This document shows, one piece after another, positions 51,352 to 60,251 of a DNA stretch of 64,000 nt (positions are counted from its first letter, which is position 1; every line of letters starts with the position of its first letter). Source of the DNA: Pseudomonas sp. 30_B (lineage in GTDB: Bacteria > Pseudomonadota > Gammaproteobacteria > Pseudomonadales > Pseudomonadaceae). A program made the translations under genes and the position numbers. The stretch covers positions 1-64,000 of the forward strand of contig NZ_JAFGYY010000015.1 in the NCBI RefSeq assembly GCF_017491605.1. The letters run 5' to 3'. The notes beneath the pieces were generated by a model that searched no databases, had not been told where the DNA came from, and was given only the letters and a program-made list of their open reading frames with translations.

Positions 51352-51495
51352 GGTGAGCAGTGTAGGGCCTTCCCATGGGGGAAGGTCAACGACCGATGCT
51401 GTTGGATTACCGAATCGTCATGCTCGCCTCAGCTTGCTGTTAGAGGCGGCGCCTTATGGTGGAGTCGTTCCCAACACACCGACGAGGTGACTGCC

Positions 51496-51825
51496 ATGAA
51501 ACTGCAACGAGTACTCCTGCTCACCGCCCTGCTGGGCACTTCCTCCCTCGCGCTGGCCGATGGCGGCGGCGACATCACCTTCGCCCGCATGGAGCAGGCT
51601 CGCCTGCTGGTAATGAAAGCGAACCAGCCGAGCCCGGAGCAGATGGCCGAGGTGAAGCAGTACACCTACGGCATGAACCTGGACATCGCCAAGGTGGTGG
51701 CGGTGACGCCCATGAGCAGCGACTGCGGCGTGGTGCCGGTGCAGATGCGCTACGAAGACTCCTTCGGCGACCTGCAGACCGTCGAGTACCGCGCCGAGCG
51801 GGTGGCCTGTCGCACCACCCGCTGA
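51496..51825 (+). CDS. DUF2790-domain secreted protein
   Basis: 109 residues: signal peptide MKLQRVLLLTALLGTSSLALA, then VKQYTYGMNLDIAKVVAVTP and CGVVPVQMRYEDSFGDLQTVEYR, the DUF2790 pattern common in Pseudomonas and often found beside copper-resistance and two-component genes. Periplasmic; function unknown. Two conserved-looking cysteines (one in SSDCGVVP, one in VACRTTR) could form a disulfide. Divergent from the Cys/Met-rich gene and convergent with the kinase gene. Confidence 0.85.
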   Translation: MKLQRVLLLTALLGTSSLALADGGGDITFARMEQARLLVMKANQPSPEQMAEVKQYTYGMNLDIAKVVAVTPMSSDCGVVPVQMRYEDSFGDLQTVEYRAERVACRTTR

Positions 51826-51841
51826 GCAGGGCCGGCATGAC

Positions 51842-53227
51842 TCATTCGGGCAGGGGTGGAAAGGCCAGGCGGAAACGCGTCGGGCCTTCCACCGAACTCT
51901 CGGCGCTGGCCGTGCCCTGGTGCAGCTCCATGATCGAACGCACGATGGCCAGCCCCAGCCCGGTGCCGCCGTCGGCGCGCGAGCGGCCCTTGTCCACCCG
52001 GTAGAAACGCTCGAACAGGTGTTCCAGGTGCTGCGGCGCGATACCCGCGCCAGGATTCTCCACCTGCAGCACGACCGCTTCCTGATCGCCTTCGATTCGC
52101 ACCCGGATGCGCCCTCCTTCTGATGTATGGCGGATGGCGTTGGACAGCAGGTTGGAAATGGCGCGCTGGATCATCAGGCGGTCGCCCAGCACCCGGCCGT
52201 GGCCGTCGATCTCGATCGACTGGGTCTTCTCCTCGGCGCTGAAGGCGAACAGTTCGGCGACCTTGCGCGCTTCTTCATCCAGCCGCACCGGCTCCCTCGG
52301 CAGCAGCGCCTTGGGGTGGCTGACCTGGGCCAGGAACAGCATGTCGCTGACGATGCGCGTGACCCGTTCCAGCTCCTCGATGCCCGAGGCCAGCACGGCT
52401 TCGTATTCCGCCTTCTCCCGTGGCCGCGACAGCGTCACCTGGGCCTTGCCCAGCAGGTTGCCGATCGGCGAGCGCAACTCGTGGGCGAGGTCGTCCGAGA
52501 ACTGGGTGAGCTGCTGCACGCCATTGTCCAGCCGGTGCAGCATCAGGTTCAGCGCCCGCGCGGTGTCGCCCAGCTCGCGGGGCAGGCGCTGCACCGGCAT
52601 GCGGTGGCTGAGGTCCTCGGTGGAGACCATCGAGGCGACCTTGCCGAAGCGCCGCAAGGGTTGCAGGCCGCGTTTGGCCACCACCCGCGCGCCAAAGGCG
52701 ATCAGCAGCAGCAGCGGCGGCATCGCCAGCAAGGCGGAGCGCAGGAAGGCGCCGAGCAGGGCGTCGTCGTCGCGCCGATCCAGGGTCAGGAAAACCCGTA
52801 CCCTGTTGCCGTCGCGCAGCGGCACCTGGTTGCGCCCGGTCAGCAGTCGCCGGCCGTCCTCGGTGTTCCAGCTGAAGGGCCGGCCGTTGCCGGCGAAATC
52901 ATCCAGGGTGGCCAGGTCCGCCTCCCGGCCGCTGCTGAACAGCGCCGGCTGGCCGTGCCGCATTTCCAGCAGCGCGGCACTCAGGTTGTCGTGCCCCATC
53001 AACTGGTCCTTCAGCGCGTAGCCGCGCAGGGGCAGCGCGGCGAGGCCGGGGTCCACGTCGAGACTGTGGCGCAGTTGCCCCAGCTTGTCTTCCAGCGCCC
53101 GCGCGGCGCGGACGTCCAGCTGGTGATCGAGCGCGAGGTAGGCGAGCGCCACCAGCAGGAGCATCAGCACCGAGCCGAGCAGGCCGACCCACAGGCCGAT
53201 GCGCAACGACAGGCTGGCCGGTCTCAT
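51842..53227 (-). CDS. Heavy-metal sensor histidine kinase (CopS/CusS-like)
   Basis: 461 residues: two transmembrane helices (about 10-30 and 165-185) flanking a periplasmic sensor domain, HAMP, the H-box DDLAHELRSPIGNLLGKAQ, and HATPase motifs (SNLLSNAIRHTSEGG, DKGRSRADGGTGLGLAI). This is the CusS/CopS/IrlS class, which senses periplasmic Cu(I)/Ag(I) or Zn. Translation starts at ATG 53227, overlapping the regulator stop by 4 bp; the longer frame upstream is only the shadow of the regulator gene. It lies between two metal-efflux operons and probably controls one or both. Confidence 0.93.
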   Translation of the reverse strand: MRPASLSLRIGLWVGLLGSVLMLLLVALAYLALDHQLDVRAARALEDKLGQLRHSLDVDPGLAALPLRGYALKDQLMGHDNLSAALLEMRHGQPALFSSGREADLATLDDFAGNGRPFSWNTEDGRRLLTGRNQVPLRDGNRVRVFLTLDRRDDDALLGAFLRSALLAMPPLLLLIAFGARVVAKRGLQPLRRFGKVASMVSTEDLSHRMPVQRLPRELGDTARALNLMLHRLDNGVQQLTQFSDDLAHELRSPIGNLLGKAQVTLSRPREKAEYEAVLASGIEELERVTRIVSDMLFLAQVSHPKALLPREPVRLDEEARKVAELFAFSAEEKTQSIEIDGHGRVLGDRLMIQRAISNLLSNAIRHTSEGGRIRVRIEGDQEAVVLQVENPGAGIAPQHLEHLFERFYRVDKGRSRADGGTGLGLAIVRSIMELHQGTASAESSVEGPTRFRLAFPPLPE

Positions 53228-53898
53228 GTTCGCGCCTCCAGCACATAGCCGACGCCGCGCAGGGTGTGGATCAGCTTGTCGGCGAAGGGATCGTCGATCT
53301 TCGCCCGCAGGCGGCGCACCGTGACTTCCACCACGTTGGTGTCGCAGTCGAAGTTCATGTCCCACACCAGCGAGATGATCTGGGTGCGCGAGAGCACTTC
53401 GCCGCTGCGGCTCATCAGCAGGTGCAGCAGGGCGAACTCCTTGCTGGTCAGGTCGATGCGCTGGTTGTCGCGGTAGGCGCGGTGACGGCCGGGGTCGAGC
53501 TCCAGCCCGCCGATCTGCAACACCTGCGGCTGCTCGATGCGCTCGCTGCGGCGCAGCAGCGAGCGTATCCGCGCCAGCAGTTCGGGGAATTCGAAGGGCT
53601 TGAGCAGGTAGTCGTCGGCGCCCAGGTCGAAGCCTTTGACCCGTTCGGTCAGACGACCACGGGCGGTGAGCATCATTACCCGGATGTCGCTGTGCTCGCG
53701 CAGGCTGGCGAGCACGTCCCAGCCATCCATCTGCGGCAGGTTCACATCCAGGATGATCAGGTCGTAGGCGCACTGCCGGGCCAGGTGCAGGCCGTCGACG
53801 CCGTTGTCGGCGCGGTCGACCACATAACCGCTTTCGCTCAGTCCCTGTTGCAGATAATCGGCCGTCTTGTGGTCGTCCTCGATGAGCAGGATTTTCAT
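53224..53898 (-). CDS. Heavy-metal response regulator (CopR/CusR-like, OmpR family)
   Basis: 224 residues: receiver domain with acidic pocket (IEDD, 7-10), phospho-acceptor Asp51 (LIILDVNLPQMDGW) and Lys101 (LLKPFEF), then an OmpR winged helix (TSKEFALLHLLMSRSGEVLSRTQIISLVWDMNFD). CDTNVVEVTVRRLRAKID is typical of CopR/CusR/CzcR. Divergent from czcCBA, so it likely acts on the inverted repeat at 54189-54206 and perhaps on the cus operon. Confidence 0.94.
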   Translation of the reverse strand: MKILLIEDDHKTADYLQQGLSESGYVVDRADNGVDGLHLARQCAYDLIILDVNLPQMDGWDVLASLREHSDIRVMMLTARGRLTERVKGFDLGADDYLLKPFEFPELLARIRSLLRRSERIEQPQVLQIGGLELDPGRHRAYRDNQRIDLTSKEFALLHLLMSRSGEVLSRTQIISLVWDMNFDCDTNVVEVTVRRLRAKIDDPFADKLIHTLRGVGYVLEART

Positions 53899-54288
53899 GG
53901 GTGAGTTATCCGGTAATGACTTGAATAATGGCGCTGCGCTATTTCAGGCAGGCAGGAAAGTTCGTCGCCGCTGGCACAGGGCGCGCAGTCTAGAAGCTGT
54001 AGCGACTTCAGGGTCAACAGTGCCGGTGGTGTGCGAAGTGTTGCGAATTGATTCTGTAAGCTACTGAGTTAGATGGGTTTTCAAGGGCGGATGAAGAGCG
54101 ATTGAAACTTGCCAATTGTTTCCTGAAGTTACATGGAAATGCGCGGAGTCCTTTTTAAATACATACAACGAGAATGAGCCGGCTGGCCAATTACATGTTT
54201 GTAATTATCCAGTCACCTTGTCGCTAGAGAGACGCTTCTAGATTCGCCGGTGGAAATGACGGTGCGCCGTCGAAGTTAAATCCACCGT
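53899..54288. promoter_or_regulatory. Divergent promoter region of the regulator and czcCBA operons
   Basis: 390 bp, markedly AT-rich from about 54040 to 54240, unlike the surrounding genes. It carries the inverted repeat at 54189-54206 and a partial arm GTTACATGGAAATG at about 54128. No gene is visible. Confidence 0.6.
54189..54206. promoter_or_regulatory. CopR/CzcR-type box upstream of czcC
   Basis: AATTACA-TGTT-TGTAATT has perfect 7-bp arms and a 4-bp spacer. The form ATTACA-N4-TGTAAT is, as I recall it, that of the P. aeruginosa CopR box. It lies 82 bp before the GTG proposed as the czcC start. Confidence 0.65.
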
Positions 54289-55560
54289 GTGAGGTTCACT
54301 GTGCGTTCGAGTCGTTCTGGAGGCGTTTTCCGTTGGCCGGCGAGAGGCGGTTGGATGCTCGGCCTGCTGCTGTTCGGCAGCCTGGCCCAGGGCCGCGAGA
54401 TCGGCGTCGGCGAGGCCTTGCAGGCCGCCTTCGCCAATAACCCCGATCTGGCTGCCAGCGGCCGCGACATCGGCATCGCCCAGGGCCTGCGCGAGCAGGC
54501 CGGGCTGCTGCCCAACCCGACGCTGTCGTGGGAGCAGGAGGGCACCGAGTCCGCCAACCGCACCACCACCATCGGCATCAGCCAGCCGCTGGAACTGGGT
54601 GGCAAGCGCGGTGCGCGGGTGGCCCTGGCCGAGCGCGGCCAGGACGCTGCCGCGCTGGGCGTGCAGGCGCGCCGCAACGAACTGCGCGGCGCGGTGATCT
54701 CCGGTTTCTACGCAGCCCTGCGTGCCCAGGAGCGCGAGCGCCTCGCGCAGCAGTCGGTGGCGCTGGCGCAGCGCGGGCTGACGGCGGCGGAAGGCCGGGT
54801 GCGCGCCGGCAAGGCGGCGCCGCTGGAGGCCAATCGCGCCCAGGTGCAACTGGCCGAAGTGCGTCTGGAGCAGGAGCGGGCGCGGCGCGAGCGGGCCGAT
54901 GCCTACCAGGGGCTGGCCGCCCTGATGGGCCTGCCGACGCCGGACTTCAGCGCCGTGCGCAGCGCCGTCGCCGACCGCCTGCCACGCCTGCCGAGCAGCG
55001 ACGAACTGCTGCGCCGCCTGGGCGACAGCGCGGAAATGCGCCTGGCGCAGACCCGCATCGAGGAGGGAGAGGCGGCGCTGAATCTGGCGAAGACCCAGCG
55101 CATCCCCGACCTCGATGTCAGCCTGGGCAGCCAGGAGGCCATCGAGGATGGCAGGAGCGATCGCATCGCGGTGATCGGCCTGAGCATGCCGCTGCCGCTG
55201 TTCGACCGTAACCAGGGCAACATCCTCGCCGAGGCCCGCCGCGCCGACCAGGCGCGCGACCTGCGCAACGCCACCGAGCTGCGCCTGCGCCAGGAAACCC
55301 AGCAGGCGCTGCAGCAATGGAGCACGGCGCAGGTGGAGGTGAGCGCCTTCCGCAGCACCATCCTGCCCAGCGCGCAGACCGCCGTGGAAAGCGCCACCCG
55401 CGGCTTCGAGATGGGCAAGTTCGGCTTCCTCGAAGTGCTCGACGCCCAGCGCACCCTGATCACCGCCCGCGACCAGTACCTCCAGGCCCTGGCCCAGGTC
55501 AGCGATGCCTGGGGCCGTATCGAGCGGGTCTACGGCGATGTCGGCGCGTCGGCGCCTTAG
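54289..55560 (+). CDS. czcC: CzcC-like outer-membrane efflux channel
   Basis: Up to 423 residues, OMF family: VGEALQAAFANNPDLAASGRDIG, two coiled-coil repeats and FEMGKFGFLEVLDAQRTLITARDQYLQAL near the end. The start is uncertain: GTG 54289, GTG 54301 (with GAGG just before it) or ATG 54355 (MLGLLLFGSLAQGRE, a signal-peptide-like start) are possible; the first gives the longest leader. It is the outer-membrane part of the Zn/Co/Cd pump made with czcB and czcA. Confidence 0.9.
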   Translation: MRFTVRSSRSGGVFRWPARGGWMLGLLLFGSLAQGREIGVGEALQAAFANNPDLAASGRDIGIAQGLREQAGLLPNPTLSWEQEGTESANRTTTIGISQPLELGGKRGARVALAERGQDAAALGVQARRNELRGAVISGFYAALRAQERERLAQQSVALAQRGLTAAEGRVRAGKAAPLEANRAQVQLAEVRLEQERARRERADAYQGLAALMGLPTPDFSAVRSAVADRLPRLPSSDELLRRLGDSAEMRLAQTRIEEGEAALNLAKTQRIPDLDVSLGSQEAIEDGRSDRIAVIGLSMPLPLFDRNQGNILAEARRADQARDLRNATELRLRQETQQALQQWSTAQVEVSAFRSTILPSAQTAVESATRGFEMGKFGFLEVLDAQRTLITARDQYLQALAQVSDAWGRIERVYGDVGASAP

Positions 55561-55705
55561 CGCCTGGCGCGCCGGCCTGGGCCTCGCGTTCGCCGTGCTG
55601 GCGACTTCCGCCCACGCACCGACCCGCCACTGGCCCTCCGGACACTGGTGCATCCACGACCTGATCCGTCAGCTGCACCACCTATTCATCAGTCCCGGCG
55701 CCTGA
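55538..55705 (+). CDS. Possible small secreted protein in the czc operon
   Basis: 55 codons overlapping the last 23 bp of czcC in another frame: MSARRRLSAWRAGLGLAFAV is signal-peptide-like, with ATSAHA as the cleavage region, leaving a 29-residue His-rich peptide (six His) with one Cys. It fills the czcC-czcB gap, ending 38 bp before czcB. A metal-binding role would fit the His content. Real expression is unproven; its codon use is not distinguishable by eye. Confidence 0.4.
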   Translation: MSARRRLSAWRAGLGLAFAVLATSAHAPTRHWPSGHWCIHDLIRQLHHLFISPGA

Positions 55706-55743
55706 CGCCCACGCGTCGCCGCCGGACCTTCCGCGGAGTTCCC

Positions 55744-56994
55744 ATGATCAAGAAAACCCACCTTGCCGGCGCCCTGATACTGGCGTCGGTACTGGGCGTC
55801 AGCGCCTTCACCTGGCAGGTCGGCGAACGCCCGGGCGCCGCGCACCAGGACGATGCCGCCCATGCCGATGGCGAACACCACGGCGGCGCTGCCCCGGCCG
55901 GCCACGCCGAATCCGCCGGCCACGCCGACGGCGAGCACGCCCACGCCGCGTCGGCCGAACCCGAGGGCGAGGGCCTGCACCTGAGCGCCGAGCAGATCGG
56001 CGCGGCCGGCATCCAGCTGGTGACCGCCGGTCCTGGCCAGCTCGACCAGGGCTTCAGCCTGCCGGGGGAAATCGGCTTCGACGAAGACCGCACCGCCCAC
56101 GTCGTGCCGCGCACGCCGGGTGTGGTGGAGTCGGTGGCGGTGGAACTGGGGCAGAGCGTAAAGCAGGGCGCGCTGCTGGTGGTGATCGCCAGCCAGCAGG
56201 TCTCCGAGTTGCGCAGCGAATTGGCCGCCGCCCAGCGCCGGGTGAGCCTGGCGAGCAAGACCTTCGAGCGCGAGCGCGAACTGTGGCGCGAGAAGATCTC
56301 CGCCGAGCAGGACTACCTGCAGGCCCGGCAGGACCTGGAAGAAGCGCAGATCGCCCTGGCCAACGCCCGGCAGAAGACCAACGCCCTGAGCGGCGTGTCG
56401 GCCAGCGCCGGCGGCAACCGCTACGAACTGCGCGCGCCCTTCGACGGCGTGGTGGTGGAGAAGCACCTGGTACCGGGCGAGGTGGTCAGCGAGGCCACCG
56501 CCGCCTTCACCCTGTCCGACCTGTCGCGGGTCTGGGCCACCTTCAGCGTTGCCCCGCAGGACCTGGCGCGGGTGCAGGTGGGCAAGCCGGCGCGGGTCGA
56601 GGCGGCGGACCTCGGCATGCAGGTCGAGGGCCGCGTGAGCTACGTCGGCAACCTGCTCGGCGAGCAGACCCGCAGCGCCGTGGCCCGCGTCACCCTGGCC
56701 AACCCCGACGGCGCCTGGCGCCCCGGCCTGTTCGTCAACGTGCGGGTCAGCGACCGCGCGCGCCCGGTGCCGGTGGCCGTGCCGGAACAGGCGATCCAGG
56801 AGGTGGAAGGTAAGCCCAGCGTGTTCGTGCGCAACGCCGAAGGCTTCGCCGTGCGCCCGGTCGATCTGGGCATGCGCAGCGCCGGCAAGGTGGAGGTGCT
56901 CGCCGGTCTCGCGGCGGGCGATCAGGTGGCGGGCGAGGGCAGCTTCGTCCTGAAATCCGAGCTGGGCAAAAGCTCGGCCTCCCACGCGCACTGA
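55744..56994 (+). CDS. czcB: CzcB-like membrane fusion protein
   Basis: 416 residues: a signal/anchor at the N-terminus, a His-rich region (HQDDAAHADGEHHGG, further HAD and HAH repeats at residues 38-75) suited to Zn/Co/Cd binding, then the HlyD-type barrel: HVVPRTPGVVESVAVELGQSV, a coiled hairpin (residues 160-215) and LRAPFDGVVVEKHLVPGEVV. It links CzcA and CzcC. The ATG follows a GGAG site and czcA begins 12 bp after its stop. Confidence 0.94.
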   Translation: MIKKTHLAGALILASVLGVSAFTWQVGERPGAAHQDDAAHADGEHHGGAAPAGHAESAGHADGEHAHAASAEPEGEGLHLSAEQIGAAGIQLVTAGPGQLDQGFSLPGEIGFDEDRTAHVVPRTPGVVESVAVELGQSVKQGALLVVIASQQVSELRSELAAAQRRVSLASKTFERERELWREKISAEQDYLQARQDLEEAQIALANARQKTNALSGVSASAGGNRYELRAPFDGVVVEKHLVPGEVVSEATAAFTLSDLSRVWATFSVAPQDLARVQVGKPARVEAADLGMQVEGRVSYVGNLLGEQTRSAVARVTLANPDGAWRPGLFVNVRVSDRARPVPVAVPEQAIQEVEGKPSVFVRNAEGFAVRPVDLGMRSAGKVEVLAGLAAGDQVAGEGSFVLKSELGKSSASHAH

Positions 56995-57006
56995 CGGGGC
57001 CCGAGC

Positions 57007-60000
57007 ATGTTCGAACGCATCATTCGTTTCGCCATCGAGCAACGCTACCTGGTGCTGCTCGCCGTACTGGGCATGGCCGGCCTGGGTATCGCCAGCTACC
57101 AGAAGCTGCCCATCGACGCGGTGCCCGACATCACCAACGTGCAGGTGCAGGTCAACACCTCGGCACCGGGGTTCACGCCGCTGGAGACCGAGCAGCGCGT
57201 CACCTACCCGGTGGAAACCGCCATGGCGGGATTGCCGGGGTTGCAGCAGACCCGCTCGATTTCCCGCTCGGGGCTGTCCCAGGTGACCGTGATCTTCAAG
57301 GACGGCACCGACCTGTTCTTCGCCCGGCAACTGGTCAATGAGCGCCTGCAACAGGCCCGCGAGCAGTTGCCCGAAGGCGTGGAGTCCGCCCTCGGGCCGA
57401 TCTCCACCGGCCTGGGTGAAATCTTCCTCTGGACCATCGAGGCCGAGGAGGGCGCGCGCAAGGAGGACGGCACTCCGTACACGCCGACCGACCTGCGGGT
57501 GATCCAGGACTGGGTGGTCAAGCCGCAGCTGCGCAACGTGCCCGGCGTGGCCGAGGTGAACACCATCGGCGGCTTCGCCAAGCAGTTCCAGGTGGCCCCG
57601 GACACCCGCCGCCTGGCCGCCTACCGCCTGACCCTGGCGGACGTGATCGCCGCCCTGGAGCGCAACAACGCCAACGTCGGCGCCGGCTACATCGAGCGCA
57701 ACGGCGAGCAGTTGCTGGTGCGTGCGCCGGGACAGGTGGGCAGCCTGGAGGACATCGCCAACATAGTCGTGGCCAACGTCGACGGCACGCCGATCCGCCT
57801 GCGCAACGTCGCCGAGGTGGAACTGGGCCGCGAGCTGCGCACCGGCGCCGCCACCGAGAACGGTCGGGAAGTGGTGCTCGGCACCGTGTTCATGCTGATC
57901 GGCGAGAACAGCCGCAGCGTCGCCAAGGCCGCCGCCGCCAAGCTGGACGAGATCAACCGCACCCTGCCGGCCGGGGTCAAGGCCGTGACCGTCTACGACC
58001 GCACGCAACTGGTGGACAAGGCCATCGCCACGGTCAAGCGCAATCTCACAGAGGGCGCGATCCTGGTCATCGCCATCCTCTTCCTGTTCCTGGGGAATAT
58101 TCGCGCGGCGCTGATCACTGCCATGGTGATTCCGCTGGCCATGTTGTTCACCTTCACCGGCATGTTCAGCAACCGCGTCAGCGCCAACCTGATGAGCCTG
58201 GGCGCGCTGGACTTCGGCATCATCGTCGATGGCGCCGTGGTCATCGTCGAGAACGCCATCCGCCGCCTGGCCCACGCGCAGCAGCACCACGGCCGCATGC
58301 TGACCCGCAGCGAGCGCCTGCACGAAGTCTTCGCCGCCTCGAAGGAAGCGCGCCGCGCGCTGATCTACGGGCAGCTGATCATCATGGTGGTGTACCTGCC
58401 GATCTTCGCCCTCACCGGCGTCGAGGGGAAAATGTTCCACCCCATGGCCTTCACCGTGGTGCTGGCGCTGCTAGGGGCGATGATCCTCTCGGTGACCTTC
58501 GTGCCGGCGGCCATCGCGCTGTTCATCACCGGCAAGGTGAAGGAAGAGGAGAACCTGCTGATGCGCGGTGCGCGCCGCGCCTACGAGCCGGTGCTCGACG
58601 CGGTGATGGCGCGGCGTGCCTGGGTGTTCGCCGGTGCCGCCGTGCTGGTGGTGCTCTCCGGGCTGCTGGCCAGCCGCATGGGCAGCGAGTTCGTGCCCAG
58701 CCTGGGCGAGGGCGACTTCGCCCTGCAGTCGCTGCGCACGCCGGGAACCAGCCTGTCGCAATCGGTGGCCATGCAGGAGCGTCTGGAGCAGAAGGTGCTT
58801 GCCAAGGTGCCGGAGGCCGAGCGCATGTTCAGCCGCACCGGCACCGCCGAGATCGCCTCCGACCCGATGCCGCCGAACATCTCCGACGCCTATGTGATGC
58901 TCAAGCCCAAGGAGCAGTGGCCCGACCCGAGCAAGACCCGCGCGCAGTTGGAGGCGGAAATCCAGGAAGCCGCCAATGGCGTGCCCGGCAGCGCCTATGA
59001 GCTGTCGCAGCCGATCCAGCTGCGCTTCAACGAGCTGATCTCGGGGGTGCGCAGCGACGTGGCGGTGAAGGTGTTCGGCGACGACATGGCGGTGCTCAAC
59101 CAGACCGCCGAACAGATCGCCGGGGTACTGCGCGGGGTACAGGGCTCGTCCGAGGTGAAGGTCGAGCAGACCAGCGGGCTGCCGGTACTCACGGTGAACA
59201 TCGACCGCCAGCGCGCGGCGCGCTACGGCCTCAATGTCGGCGACATCCAGGACACGGTCGCGGTGGCCGTGGGTGGTCGCCAGGCCGGCACCCTGTTCGA
59301 GGGTGATCGCCGCTTCGACCTGATCGTGCGCCTGCCGGAGAGCCTGCGCAGCGACATCGACGCGTTGTCGCGCATGTTGATCCCGGTGCCGGCCCCGGCC
59401 AACGCCACCGACACGCGGATCGGCTTCATCACCCTCGGCGAAGTGGCGCGCCTGGAGCTGATCCAGGGGCCGAACCAGGTCAGCCGCGAGAACGGCAAGC
59501 GCCTGTTGGTGGTGAGCGCCAACGTGCGTGGGCGGGATATCGGCTCGTTCGTTGCCGAGGCCAGCGGGAAGATCGAGCAGCAGGTGAAGCTGCAGGCCGG
59601 CTACTGGACCACCTGGGGCGGCCAGTTCGAGCAGCTGCAATCGGCGGCGCAGCGCTTGCAGATCGTGGTGCCGGTGGCGCTGCTGCTGGTCTTCACCCTG
59701 CTGATGATGATGTTCAACAACCTGCGCGACGGGCTGGTGGTGTTCACCGGCATTCCCTTCGCCCTCACCGGCGGCGTGGTCGCGCTGTGGCTGCGGGACA
59801 TTCCGCTGTCGATCTCCGCGGGTGTCGGCTTCATCGCGCTGTCGGGCGTGGCGGTGCTCAACGGCCTGGTGATGATCTCCTTCATCCGCAGCCTGCGGGA
59901 GGAAGGGCGCAGCCTCGACGCGGCGATCCGCGAGGGCGCGCTGACCCGGTTGCGGCCGGTGCTGATGACGGCGCTGGTGGCGTCCCTCGGCTTCGTGCCC

Positions 60001-60156
60001 ATGGCGCTGGCCACCGGTACCGGCGCGGAAGTGCAGCGGCCGCTGGCGACGGTGGTGATCGGCGGCATCCTGTCCTCGACCACGCTGACGCTGCTGGTGC
60101 TGCCGGCGTTGTATCGGTGGATGCATCGGCGGGATGAGGATGCGCAGAGCGCCTGA
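57007..60156 (+). CDS. czcA: CzcA-like Zn/Co/Cd RND efflux transporter
   Basis: 1049-residue heavy-metal RND pump. The TM4 motif near residue 400 reads LDFGIIVDGAVVIVENAIRR, the DFGxxxDGAxxxxEN pattern that marks the divalent-cation HME1 subgroup (Zn2+, Co2+, Cd2+). Twelve membrane segments in two homologous halves. Forms a tripartite complex with CzcB and CzcC. The downstream 800 bp carry repeats and a terminator for the opposite strand. Confidence 0.95.
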   Translation: MFERIIRFAIEQRYLVLLAVLGMAGLGIASYQKLPIDAVPDITNVQVQVNTSAPGFTPLETEQRVTYPVETAMAGLPGLQQTRSISRSGLSQVTVIFKDGTDLFFARQLVNERLQQAREQLPEGVESALGPISTGLGEIFLWTIEAEEGARKEDGTPYTPTDLRVIQDWVVKPQLRNVPGVAEVNTIGGFAKQFQVAPDTRRLAAYRLTLADVIAALERNNANVGAGYIERNGEQLLVRAPGQVGSLEDIANIVVANVDGTPIRLRNVAEVELGRELRTGAATENGREVVLGTVFMLIGENSRSVAKAAAAKLDEINRTLPAGVKAVTVYDRTQLVDKAIATVKRNLTEGAILVIAILFLFLGNIRAALITAMVIPLAMLFTFTGMFSNRVSANLMSLGALDFGIIVDGAVVIVENAIRRLAHAQQHHGRMLTRSERLHEVFAASKEARRALIYGQLIIMVVYLPIFALTGVEGKMFHPMAFTVVLALLGAMILSVTFVPAAIALFITGKVKEEENLLMRGARRAYEPVLDAVMARRAWVFAGAAVLVVLSGLLASRMGSEFVPSLGEGDFALQSLRTPGTSLSQSVAMQERLEQKVLAKVPEAERMFSRTGTAEIASDPMPPNISDAYVMLKPKEQWPDPSKTRAQLEAEIQEAANGVPGSAYELSQPIQLRFNELISGVRSDVAVKVFGDDMAVLNQTAEQIAGVLRGVQGSSEVKVEQTSGLPVLTVNIDRQRAARYGLNVGDIQDTVAVAVGGRQAGTLFEGDRRFDLIVRLPESLRSDIDALSRMLIPVPAPANATDTRIGFITLGEVARLELIQGPNQVSRENGKRLLVVSANVRGRDIGSFVAEASGKIEQQVKLQAGYWTTWGGQFEQLQSAAQRLQIVVPVALLLVFTLLMMMFNNLRDGLVVFTGIPFALTGGVVALWLRDIPLSISAGVGFIALSGVAVLNGLVMISFIRSLREEGRSLDAAIREGALTRLRPVLMTALVASLGFVPMALATGTGAEVQRPLATVVIGGILSSTTLTLLVLPALYRWMHRRDEDAQSA

Positions 60157-60251
60157 CGCCTATGGTGGGGGCGCCAAGCCTATGCTTGCGATGGCTCCCA
60201 TGGCGCGCTCCTACAGGTTGGCGCCATCGTCTTTCTCGATGCTTCGGGTTT

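Noticed and set aside
51842..53773. A 643-residue histidine kinase fused to the regulator
   Set aside because: The extra N-terminal part is the out-of-frame image of the response regulator gene; the kinase starts at 53227 with a 4-bp overlap.
55669..58440. A 923-codon minus-strand open frame opposite czcB-czcA
   Set aside because: Antisense to well-supported czc genes and of the same shadow composition; no domain recognisable.
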